Position numbers and translations under genes: made by a program
The notes under the pieces: generated by a model
What the model saw: only the letters and a program-made list of their open reading frames with translations
Databases searched by the model: none
What the model was told of the DNA's origin: nothing
DNA from: Dryas octopetala
Taxonomy: Eukaryota > Streptophyta > Magnoliopsida > Rosales > Rosaceae
Length of the DNA stretch: 64,000 nucleotides
NCBI GenBank assembly: GCA_963921425.1
Contig: OY992837.1
Coordinates: 17,271,896-17,335,895, forward strand
Reading direction: 5' to 3'
In this document: piece by piece, positions 34,789 to 44,839 of the stretch
How the letters are laid out: every line of letters starts with the position of its first letter
Position numbering within the stretch: position 1 is the first letter of the stretch

Positions 34789-35190
34789 GTGACAACAATG
34801 GTTCGATGCAATATATTGCCAATTTTGAAGGTAATCAACGCCCAGCCTGGGGATGCAAAGGGACTAATGTAAGTGAACGTTTTTGTTAAGTTTGGCCGAC
34901 CATTTGTGCAACCAAAACATTGAAATGTCATAATGCATGTGTTTTGTATTAGGGTAAGGCTGACTGCCATGGCTGGATATGGGTAGATGAGTACAAGAAC
35001 TGTGGATTCACCAATGTTTCGGCATCACAACCACCCAAAGATACCGGAGTGTCAAATGTCGCGGATTCATCACAAGGGTCAGCTGCCCCTGATTTATCTC
35101 AACAGTCCAGACCCTTGGATTTGGTGGATGAAGAACCTGGGAACGACTATCATTCAGAGTCATCGCCAGACTGCACCCCTGCCAATTAGC
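34789..35190 (+). pseudogene. Unidentified two-exon scrap
   Basis: Two exon-like stretches: 34791-34869 (NNGSMQYIANFEGNQRPAWG, then CKGTN and a GT donor) and about 34956-35188 (KADCHGWIWVDEYKNCGFTN and onward to PDCTPAN, stop). The second is acidic and Ser/Pro-rich toward its end. It is not the usual continuation of a vacuolar sorting receptor, and I cannot name the family. It ends the cargo block that follows array 2. Confidence 0.35.
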
Positions 35191-35887
35191 GTCCATGGTG
35201 GCCATCTGACTCATCGTGGTCACCTGATCCTGATGAAATTTACTCCCCGTATTAACAAATGTAATTATAATGTGCAAAACTGGTTGTGACGTCACTAAAC
35301 TTGGCAGGCTACAATCAGGCAGATTGCTGTTACTCTTGATTAATTTTGCAGTTTTCATGTTGTGAGAATTGCTTCTTGGGTATCTGCTTGGTTATTGTTG
35401 TACTAAGACTCAATCTAAGTACTATGGATGAAGTGTATGCTTGGCCATTTTAGTTTATGCATTTTGTTCGTTCTGTTGTTTATGGATGTGAGTAATGTGA
35501 CTGTGTATATATGAATACGTGGCTGCATTGTTTGGTAAATAAATGACGTATCGGTGTGCATCCTGAAAATTATGACAATTAAGTTATTGAGACGTTAATA
35601 AGTTCATGTTCGTTAGTAAATATTCAGGCACTCCAATTTAAACTAGCAGAGGATAATTGGGTATGTTAGACTAGACAAATACATTCATTTAAGAAGAGAT
35701 GCTGAAAAACATAATGTCATGGGCAGGGGCTTGCCTCTGTAATAATATGCCTTATAGGAACCCTAGTTGTGCACGAGGATGCAGTAGACCTATCATTCAA
35801 TCCCATGCAGAGTTCCATGTGTCCAAGAAGGAGGCAGATTCTTCAACAGATGCTGCCTCTGGCGCGTTTCCAGACTAGTCAAACTGT
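35191..35887. other. No gene seen
   Basis: AT-rich, possible 3' flank of the preceding scrap. No coding signal recognised. Confidence 0.35.
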
Positions 35888-36005
35888 GTAATTTTGGATT
35901 GCATGTCAAAACCTGATTGTCAAACAGGAGCTCGTATTTAGCACTCTGAGAATGCAATTGCCCTTTCGTGTATATACAGTTGCAGTGCGAAACCTTTTTT
36001 TGGCC
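35888..36005. repeat. Isolated copy of the 110-bp array module
   Basis: ATTGCATGTCAAAACCTGAT and onward to GTTGCAGTGCGAAACC and TTGGCCCAGTGAT. It matches the modules at 20805, 24474, 25520 and 36426 but here is followed by unrelated sequence instead of the array, so it is a broken array border. Confidence 0.8.
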
Positions 36006-36242
36006 CAGTGATATTCAGCAACATGTAAATGCTTGATTCTAACATTGCTTGTTTATTAAGTCAAAACTATTACAAGGGGATCAATTAAATTTATAGTTTT
36101 TATGAAACTAGACAAACTCACATCTCCACGAAAAAGTTAAGTACATGTAGGGAATCAAATTGTAAGAGAAATGAGCTAAAAGGCTTCCGCCAAAATATAT
36201 TAGTAGGAACCACAGTTACTGTCTAAATGTATAAATATGAGT

Positions 36243-36542
36243 GGTTTGGGTTTTGGTTAAATTAGAAACTTAAACTTAAACCCTATATTATATATCCTAA
36301 ATCCTATTGTGTTTTTTTTTTTTAATTTTAAATCCTATAACTTACCCAATACCCTATACCTTAAGACTATATTTCATAGTTGGTAATTTGGTATATAACT
36401 ATAGAAGCAATTTTGTTCAGAATTTTGGATTGCATGTCAAAACCTGATTGTCAAACAGGAGCTTGTATTTAGTAGTCTGCGAATGCAATTGCCCTTTCGT
36501 CTATGCACAGTTGCAGTGCGAAACGATTTTTGGCCCAGTGAT
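36243..36542. repeat. Flanking module A of array 3
   Basis: Matches 24285-24596 over about 300 bp, including the 110-bp module at its right end, and passes directly into array 3. Confidence 0.85.
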
Positions 36543-38226
36543 GAAGTTACCATTCTCTTGATGTTTGGTTCAAGAAAATGGTAACTTGGATCAACAAAAT
36601 GGTAACTGACCAATTTTTGACAAAAAGTTACCATTTCTTGAGAAAAAAAAATCAAAAAAATGGTAACTTTGGTCAAGGTTAGGCTTGGTTACCACTTTCT
36701 TGATCGAAGTTACCATTTTCTTGATCGAACGATTAAGAAAGTGGTAACGTTTTTGCATGCCCCACTGATTTGCTTACCAGTTTCTTGAGGATTGGTTCAA
36801 GAAAATGGTAACTCGGGTCAAGAAAATGGTAACTTACCATTTCTTGAGAAAAAGTTACCATTTCTTGAGAAAAATAATCAAGAAAATGATAACTTTGGTC
36901 AAGATTTGGCTTCGTTACCATATTCTTGACTGAGGTTACCATTTTCTTGATCGAACGATCAAGAAAGTGGTAACATTTTTTGCCCCACTGATTTGGTTAC
37001 CATTTTCTTGATGTTTGGTTCAAGAAAATGGTAACTTGGATCAAGAAAATGGTAACTTACCATTTCTTGAGAAAAAGTTACCATTTCTTGAGAAAAAAAA
37101 TCAAGAAAATGGTAACTTTGGTCAAGGTTGGGCTTGGTTACCACTTTCTTGATCAAAGTTACCATTTTCTTGATCGAACAATCAAGAAAGTGGTAACGAT
37201 TTTTTCTTGGCTGATTTGGTTACCATTTTCTTGAGGATTGGTTCAAGAAAATGGTAACTTGGACCAAGAAAATAGTAACTTACCATTTCTTGAGAAAAAA
37301 TTACCATTTCTTGAGGAAAAAAATCAAGAAAATGGTAACTTTGGTCAAGGTTGGGATTGGTTACCACATTCTTGAACCAAGTTACCATTTTCTTGATCGA
37401 ACGATCAAGAAAGTGGTAACGTTTTTTGCTTGGCTGATTTGGTTACCATTTTCTTGAGGATTGGTTCAAGAAAATGGTAACTTGAATCAAGAAAATGGTA
37501 ACTTACCATTTCTTGAGAAAAAGTTACCATTTTTTGAGGAAAAAAATCAAGAAAGTGGTAACTTTGGTCAAGATTGGGTTTCGTTACCACATTCTTGAAC
37601 CAAGTTACCATTTTCTTGATCGAATGATCAAGAAAGTGGTAACGTTTTTTGCCCCACTGATTTGGTTACCATTTCTTGAGGATTGGTTCAAGAAAATGGT
37701 AACTTGGATCAAGAAAATGGTAACTTACCATTTCTTGAGAAAAAGTTACCATTTCTTGAGGAAAAAAATCAAGAAAATGGTAACTTTGGTCAAGATTGGG
37801 CTTGGTTACCATATTCTTGAACCAAGATACCATTTTCTTGATCGAACAATCAAGAAAGTGGTAACGTTTTTTGCCTCACTAATTTGTTACCATTTTCTTG
37901 ATGTTTGGTTCAAGAATATGGTAACTTTGATCAAGAAAATGGTAACTTACCATTTCTTGAGAACAAGTAACCATTTCTTGAGGAAAAAAATCAAAAAAAT
38001 GGTAATTTTGGTCATGATTGGGCTTGGTTACCACATTCTTGAACCAAGTTACCATTTTCTTGATTGAGCGATCAAAAAAGTGGTAACTTGGTTTGAGGCA
38101 AGGTTTTGGTTACCATTTTCTTGATGTTTGGTTCAAGAAAATGGTAACTTGGATCAAGAATATGGTAAGTTACCACATCTTGATCAAGAGTTACCTATCT
38201 TGAGGGATGCATCAAAAAAATGGTAA
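36543..38226. repeat. Palindromic 223-bp tandem array 3
   Basis: The most regular of the three arrays. Landmark words (CCCACTGATTTGG or TTGGCTGATTTGG) fall at about 36758, 36981, 37205, 37428, 37649 and 37873, giving steps of 221-224 bp and about seven and a half units. Each unit holds about nine copies of the 16-mer TCAAGAAARTGGTAAC, roughly half in each orientation, so it folds into several hairpins. One example is a 16-bp stem round the loop TGTTTGGT. Another is GTTACCATTTTCTTGATCG facing its near-complement across two bases. Open frames across it (up to 190 codons, both strands) follow from the repeat and carry YHFL and KKMVT peptide periodicity. Confidence 0.95.
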
Positions 38227-40424
38227 AACTTGTTTACCAGTTCAACAGGTTATCTATTTTTTTTTTTTTTTTGGTGGAGGCATTCTATGCCTGCAGTCAT
38301 TATAGAAGCTCCCGACTACATGGTTCAATATACTGGCAAGAGGGTTACATCAACGGAGAAAGACCGCAACATAAGTTAACTTGAAATGGAAAAGAATCCA
38401 TTCGATTGACCAAAAGAAAAATAACTTTGACATTTGATGCAAGGTGTAACCAGATGTCTATTATCACTTCTAATAGGTAGAATTACAAATGCACTATGCA
38501 ACATGGTTCCAGTTATATTGCAACTAATGTACAAGGCAGTTGAAAATGCATGATGTGCAGCAAAGCACAGAAACTGTAATTAATTAATTAATAAATGACT
38601 TGGAAGTACAAATAGCAATACAAAGAAGTCTTGAAGCTCCAATTTAATTAAGTTGGTTCTCAAGTGAACAAAGATATTCAATCAGCTGACAATCTAAATT
38701 TTTGCTGACCTGGAACCTGCATTCATGCAAAACCTCATATGGACAATTGGCACGAAAATTTGGAGCATCCTTTATGTTAGACCTAATGCATGAAATAAAG
38801 TTCATTAAATAAGGTACTCAAAAGTATTACTCAATGTCCATTCAGCGTTTAAGATCACTGTATATCACAATTTCAGAACTAGCACCTCAAATAACTTACC
38901 CTTCTAGGCTCAAAGTGTAATATTAGCAAACAGTAGCACGTTTAAAGGTCTCCACTCTCCAACATCGAAATCTGCCCATAAAACAAGAAAAAAAATCAAA
39001 GGATTGCATGACCAAAATCTTATATAGCAATAGTGAATGACAACCGTAATTCACAATTGAAAGGGACCTAATTCACAATAGAGGAAGATATAATTATAAG
39101 AAATTCACAGTTGATCATAGAAATTATCATCAAAGAAAATACTGATTAACTGAAAATGTAAAAAGAAAAGTAATAATATGTACGTAAAAAAAAAAAAAAA
39201 AAATTTTAAGCCGCAAGTACCTTCTTAGTTTTTAGTACGTACCTTTCTTCCTCCAATATCTCTCATGGTACATATCATTAAGCCATTCACCAAGACTGAC
39301 CAAGTTCCACCACCCACCAATTCTCAAATGAGGAGCTAAAATTAAACCCAAATGAGGAAACTAAAATGAAATTGCTTTCAAATACATTAGCCAATAACTT
39401 CGATTAATATGCAACACAAAAGGACTTACAAGTAAGCTTATTTGGATGATTTTGCCCTCTTCTTGAGCCTTTGAGTATGTTTACTACCCTTCAGTGCCTT
39501 TTTCTTAATCTGACAGCAAATATTAGCAAACTGAAAAAAAGTTGAGAACAGAATTAGCAATTTGCTAGAGTTATAGATAACATGAAAGCGGTAACTAGCT
39601 TTCACAATTTAACTACTTATATACATGTCAGAGAAGATTCAAAACACAGATCACCAGCTTAAGTTAAGCATTTTGGTGATTGTGGGAGGCCAAGAACGCA
39701 AGCACACAGTTCAAAACACGATGTTAACAGAGTGCCACAATCAAATATTAATAGCATGTTACCTTTTTAGTATAAGAGCTGAAATTGTAAGCTATAGGGA
39801 ATTCCAAAACAGAGCTAGTCTGGTAGCAAATTTCATTCCACCGAGTAACTTTGGGATAATTACAATCATAATGTGGTTTAAGCACCATTTTAAGACAATT
39901 GGAATCCTGTCATATTAGACATTAAAATTTCATAATCATCATTAAGATTGCATCTTGATACTCAAGTCAAATGAAAGAATAAATAAACAATGCCATGGAC
40001 CTGCATAAAGAACTAAATAGACAAACTTGCATATCTACAAACAAACTCTTCTTTAGCAAAATTCATTGAGCTAAAAAAGAAAAAAAATAATTGAAAAAAA
40101 AAAAGATAAAAGAATTAACAATAGAAGAGGTACCTGATTGAAAATTGAAAATAAGTTTCCACCAGTGCCAATGCAGGGGATGTGAGCAATATTGGGCCAA
40201 TGCTTTCATTTCATTATTGCTTCTGCCGTAATATATAGATAAGATTGCCTTGCTTCTCTGTGCTTTGGAAGGGAGCTGGGGATTCATTGGTTTGATGTGC
40301 CTCCTGCTGAGGTCTTATCAATTTTGTTGGCTGATGCTTCAGGTTTCTCCTGTGCTAGAGCTGTGTTAGGCTAGTTTTTTTTTCTCGGCTTTAGATAAGA
40401 AAAATATAGTACTGAAAAAAAAAT
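38227..40424. other. Mostly anonymous, possible minus-strand exon
   Basis: AT-rich with several A/T homopolymers. A minus-strand stretch 39436-39511 reads IKKKALKGSKHTQRLKKRAK then SSK and stop, a basic C-terminus-like segment preceded by an acceptor-like CAG. I do not recognise the family and saw no connected upstream exon. Confidence 0.3.
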
Positions 40425-40912
40425 GGTTTATTCATACCATTGCCCCCTGTAAGATACACTTTTTTTCACTTTGCCCCCTGAAACTTAAATCCTCTCAGTT
40501 TGCCACCTGAACTTCGCAAAGTTGTTGCAAAAGACCCTATGCCGTTAACTCTGTCAATTTTTCCGTTAAAATAGCTGACATGGCACTTATATGACATGAG
40601 TGAGACCCTTTGTTAGTTATGTAAGATCCATGTAGACAAGCAAAATTATAAAAAATTGACATGGATCTTATTATTTTTAGTTTAAAAATTATTTTTTTTG
40701 TCCACATGGATTTTACATAACTAAAAAAGGGTCTCACTCATGCCATATAGGTGTCACGTCAGCTATTTTAACGGAAAAATTAACAGAGTTAACGGCATAG
40801 GGTCTTTTGTAATAACTTTGTGAAGTTCATGTGGCAAACTGAGAGGATTTAAGTTTCAGGGGGCAAAGTGAAAAAAAGTGTATCTTACAGGGGGTAATGG
40901 TGTAAATAAGCC
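40425..40912. mobile_element. Foldback (inverted-repeat) MITE of 488 bp
   Basis: The two halves are near-complements over almost their whole length. The left end GGTTTATTCATACCATTGCC pairs with the right end ending GGTAATGGTGTAAATAAGCC, and CCCCTGTAAGATACACTT, CCGTTAACTCTGTCAATTTT and AGTGAGACCC each recur inverted. The unpaired centre is near 40660. Flanks are A-rich, so the target duplication (about AAAAAAT) is ambiguous. It lies 200 bp past the stop of the NLR gene and might enter its 3' untranslated region. Confidence 0.85.
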
Positions 40913-41110
40913 AAAAAATATATATATATAGATAAGAAATATTTAATGACATGACAGCCTGAAACAATAAATAAATAATATTGTGCTTCTTCACTTAGTA
41001 TGCATTAATTTTTAACATAAAGTGAAATGAAAAAAAACTCATATTAATTGGTACCTGATTCTTATTTGGGAGTTAAGAGGGAAATGAAAACCGAAACTTT
41101 TTGTGAGAGC

Positions 41111-44100
41111 TCATATGATCACTTGATCATCTATCTGTATGCAAGGAATCCGAGCAATCTTGGCCCAATCTTCTCTCGTCTTATTTTCAAAGTATCTTTT
41201 CTTCAGCGAAGAACAATCCTTGATACACAGTAAAGACAGAGATGACGGCAAACCCTCTGGCAGGCGTTCGAGATTGGGACAGTCACAGATTTGTAGGCTT
41301 TGAAGAGAAGTGAGGTGTTGAAGTCCCTTTCCGTTCAAAGATTTCAGGCTTAGGTCAGAGATCCAGAGAGTGTTGAGAGTTGTAGGGAGCAGCTGTTCCT
41401 TGAGCAACGTCTCCAACAGATGCTCAGTTCTGTAGATACGAAATGTTCGAAGGTTGGGAGGCAAACCCCCTTCTGCAATTGACACAACATTTGGAAGATG
41501 GGATATGCCCAAATATCGAAGGGCGGTGATGGTGTGAATTCGTTCGGGCAATGACTTCAAATTCTGGCATTCACTGACTGAAAATACAAACAGGTTGGGA
41601 GTGGGCAATCCTCCGTGGGGAAAAGAGACCAGATTTGGACACCTCCAGATATGCAAGTAGTTGAGATGGCTGAGATTTTCAACAACTCGTTCAATGGAAA
41701 GGGATTCCAGATTCACACAATCCCAGATTTCAAGATGGCTAAGTTTGGGAAAAATGCCCAACGGGAAGGACCTCAGTGAATCACAGCTGTCGTGTAAGAA
41801 CAAAAGCTGAAGCGATGTCAATTTGGCCATCATCTCATGAGGTAGGAATTCTAATCTCCTACAATTTGTTATATGAAGTGTTTTCAACGTAGTAGGTAGA
41901 CCATCTCTAGGGAACGACAACAGGGATGGACAATCATAGAGCCTCAAATATTGAAGACAGTTGCTGCTATGCACCATTTGCTTGGGCAAGCACTCTATAT
42001 CACCAAAATTTTGAATATAAAATCTCTGAATTGAGGGCATAGACTCTGTTCTCTGACCTATTAATGATAACAGACCTGGGCATCCATCAACTCTCAATTC
42101 TTCGAGAGATTGTGGTAAGTAGTCCATGTTAAGGGTAGTAGTGCCCCTTTCGAATAGAACCACACACTTGTTCACTGAAAGTTTTTTCAAGCAAGGAAGA
42201 TGATTAGGTAAGTTTCCTCTCAGCTTCGGACACTTCTTTAAAATCAGCTCTTGCAGACGAGGAAAATCTGAGCGTTGACCTCCACTTGGAAGCCATTCCT
42301 CCCACTCTGGCATCTTCTCAAACTCTAGCTTCTCCAGAGATTGAAACGACTGAATTATTGAAGATCCATTGCCATAGAACTCAGGACCTATCTTCGTAAC
42401 AAATTCCATCGCAACGATAGTGAGCTCTTTGAGAGCAGGTAGCTGCCCAAGTGGTGGCAAGGACAAACAGTAACTACATTCACTTAGACACATGAATTTT
42501 ATTTGAGAAAATGAAGAGTCTCCCAACCAATTTGGGAAGCTCGTTCCACCATAAAAATTGATGGTAAGTTTCTCCAAATTTATGGGAGGATGGAGCTTTT
42601 CAAGTACATCTCTCTCCTTTTCAGAATCATCAGTATCCTTACCCCATTCCAACATTAACTCCTTGAGATCTTTCTTTTCCTTCAAATTGGCATGCACGGC
42701 ATCCATAGCATCAACTACATTTTGTAGCTTTCGAATACAAAGGTTTCCCTGAAGATGCAGTAATTGCCTCAATTCTCTAAGCCTTGAACCAGTTGACTTG
42801 CCAACAACAAATGCAGTCAATGTTCGCAAACTTTTTAGTCTACCCAATTGTAATGGCATCTGGTCTATTTTAGTTCCATGAATATCAAGATGACGCAAAT
42901 TAATCAATTTTTTCATTTCGACAGGCAATTCAATGAGAGAGAAACAATTTAACAATAGTATTGTCTGTAAATTGCAGAGAGAACACACTATATCCGGTAA
43001 CCTTTTGATTGCTGTGGAGGAAAGATCCAAATAACGCATGTGAATGAGATTACCAATAGAATTAGGTAACTCAACAATATTGGTATATTTTGACAATGAC
43101 AGCACCCGCAAACATCCTAGTGTTAGCAAGAAATCATGTGAAATTCTTTTACTTATATAATTTGGCCAACAAAATGAATTTAAAGGTAGGAAGGTCCGCA
43201 AACACTTAACCCCATATAATGGCTCAAATTTTGAAGCAATATCGAATTCTCCTCTAATATACGAAATGTGACGAACTTTTTTGGGAGCTTCATGTGATTC
43301 CAACCCTTCCAACCTGAAACAAAATCCCTTAGCCACGAAGGTTGCCAGGTCATTAATGAGATCATGCATTATGAATCTGCTCCTTGATTTTTGAAATATT
43401 GATCGTGATAATAGTTCATCAAAGTATTCCTCAGCCACCTCTTCCATTCCTATTTCATTCTCAGCTTGTGGAATTAAACCATTTGCAACCCAAAGTAAAA
43501 CTACATCTTTCTTTTCAAATTCATAATCTTTCGGAAAAATCGAACAATAAACGAAACATTGTTTTAATTGAGTTGGGAGATAATGGTAACTCAATTTCAG
43601 AGCTGGAAGAATATTACTTTTATTATGGGTTAGCTCCCACATATTGCTATGTAAGATGCTATTCCACTCCTTAGAATCTCTCTTGGAACGTAAGAGACCA
43701 CCGAGTGTTTTTGCAGCTAAAGGCAAACCATTGCACTTGCGTGCAATTCTTTTACCAATTTCTACCAAGTTTGCATATTCACTTGGGTTTTCGTTTCCCA
43801 GTGCATGTTTTGAAAGTAGTGACCAACAATATTCATCCGACAATTGTTCCAAATAGTGAATAGGAACATTGTTCATGACAGATGCAACATTTTTATTCCG
43901 TGTTGTTATGATAACCTTGCTTCCCTTTGCTCCTAATGTAAAAGGAGCATGTAGGAGATTCCAATCATCATAGTTCTCATTCCACAGGTCATCCAACACA
44001 AATAAAAATTTTTTCCCCCCCACTTCTTCTCTTAGTTGAACTTGAAGAAGATTCAAGTCCATAATATTGTCATAAGATTTTGAAGTGACTGACTGAAGAA

Positions 44101-44839
44101 GGGCTTTAGTTACCCTAACCACATCAAAATCTTCCGAAACACAAGCCCAAGCTTTAAGAGTAAAATACTCTTTTACTTTGTCATCATTGTAAAGGAGCTG
44201 AGCAAGGGTTGTCTTACCAACCCCGCCCATACCAACAATGGGGATGACAGATACATCATTGTTGCTTGCATCATCAGAAAACAACAGTTTTGATAACTTT
44301 TCTTTATCTTCATCCCTACCATACACACAAGATTCATCGACCAAGGAAGTTGTTGGAGGTCTTTGTGAAACCTGATTCCCTCCAACGACTTCTGTCAGAC
44401 CAAGGACAGTCTTTTGTTTTGCAAGGTGTTCTAATGTTTCAAATACCTCTCCTATCTTAGCATTCATGCCTTGACAAGAAGGATTAAAAGAAGGAGAGAG
44501 GAAGTTCCACACCTTGGTTAATTTGTGGGTTTGATCATATTCAGGTGCTTCTACCTTGCATCGCAAAGCTTCAGTGCTGATCTCATCAAGTAAGTCATCT
44601 GCATCAAAGACAGCATGTTTGAGCTCATCAAGCCACTCTCTCACAGCAGGGTTCACAATTTGCTTCTCCTCTGCATCATTGAGCAGTGCAGAAAGGGAAA
44701 GCAGTGTGATCTTCAGTTTCTTCAGGAGTGAATCGTCGAGCTTCTTCCTCCAAAACAAGTCGATGAAGTCGCGTGAGGCAATCCTGTCACACAACACCTG
44801 GATGGAAGCAGTGAGCAGCGCCTCTCCAACCAGAGCCAT
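41111..44839 (-). CDS. CC-NBS-LRR disease resistance protein (RPP13-like)
   Basis: A 1242-residue intronless NLR immune receptor, predicted to act inside the cell by sensing pathogen effectors and triggering defence. Residues 1-145 form the Rx-type coiled-coil domain (RMALVGEA-like start; DELKHAVFDADDLLDEI at 71-87). The NB-ARC domain follows: P-loop GMGGVGKTT at 203-211, RNBS-A FTLKAWACVSEDFDV at 226-240, kinase 2 FLFVLDDLW at 278-286, RNBS-B GSKVIITTRN at 306-315, GLPLAAKTLGG at 371-381, RNBS-D CFVYCSIFPKDYEFE at 428-442 and MHD at 491-493. About 25 leucine-rich repeats fill residues 540-1220. All nucleotide-binding motifs are intact and no frame break is seen. The first methionine is followed by the family-typical start. 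A possible TATA-like TATAAT lies about 90 bases upstream. A foldback element sits 200 bp past the stop. No paired NLR is present. Confidence 0.95.
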   Translation of the reverse strand: MALVGEALLTASIQVLCDRIASRDFIDLFWRKKLDDSLLKKLKITLLSLSALLNDAEEKQIVNPAVREWLDELKHAVFDADDLLDEISTEALRCKVEAPEYDQTHKLTKVWNFLSPSFNPSCQGMNAKIGEVFETLEHLAKQKTVLGLTEVVGGNQVSQRPPTTSLVDESCVYGRDEDKEKLSKLLFSDDASNNDVSVIPIVGMGGVGKTTLAQLLYNDDKVKEYFTLKAWACVSEDFDVVRVTKALLQSVTSKSYDNIMDLNLLQVQLREEVGGKKFLFVLDDLWNENYDDWNLLHAPFTLGAKGSKVIITTRNKNVASVMNNVPIHYLEQLSDEYCWSLLSKHALGNENPSEYANLVEIGKRIARKCNGLPLAAKTLGGLLRSKRDSKEWNSILHSNMWELTHNKSNILPALKLSYHYLPTQLKQCFVYCSIFPKDYEFEKKDVVLLWVANGLIPQAENEIGMEEVAEEYFDELLSRSIFQKSRSRFIMHDLINDLATFVAKGFCFRLEGLESHEAPKKVRHISYIRGEFDIASKFEPLYGVKCLRTFLPLNSFCWPNYISKRISHDFLLTLGCLRVLSLSKYTNIVELPNSIGNLIHMRYLDLSSTAIKRLPDIVCSLCNLQTILLLNCFSLIELPVEMKKLINLRHLDIHGTKIDQMPLQLGRLKSLRTLTAFVVGKSTGSRLRELRQLLHLQGNLCIRKLQNVVDAMDAVHANLKEKKDLKELMLEWGKDTDDSEKERDVLEKLHPPINLEKLTINFYGGTSFPNWLGDSSFSQIKFMCLSECSYCLSLPPLGQLPALKELTIVAMEFVTKIGPEFYGNGSSIIQSFQSLEKLEFEKMPEWEEWLPSGGQRSDFPRLQELILKKCPKLRGNLPNHLPCLKKLSVNKCVVLFERGTTTLNMDYLPQSLEELRVDGCPGLLSLIGQRTESMPSIQRFYIQNFGDIECLPKQMVHSSNCLQYLRLYDCPSLLSFPRDGLPTTLKTLHITNCRRLEFLPHEMMAKLTSLQLLFLHDSCDSLRSFPLGIFPKLSHLEIWDCVNLESLSIERVVENLSHLNYLHIWRCPNLVSFPHGGLPTPNLFVFSVSECQNLKSLPERIHTITALRYLGISHLPNVVSIAEGGLPPNLRTFRIYRTEHLLETLLKEQLLPTTLNTLWISDLSLKSLNGKGLQHLTSLQSLQICDCPNLERLPEGLPSSLSLLCIKDCSSLKKRYFENKTREDWAKIARIPCIQIDDQVII

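Noticed and set aside
36437-38067. Many 68-79 codon frames and one 190-codon frame with YHFL and KKMVT repeats on both strands
   Set aside because: They come from the palindromic repeat, in which several frames lack stop codons. Open frames on both strands with the same periodicity, and no start context or conserved fold, argue against real proteins.
20345-38226. Resemblance of the arrays to a CRISPR array
   Set aside because: The repeat words alternate in orientation, spacers are themselves repeated and of varied length, and the DNA is plant nuclear.
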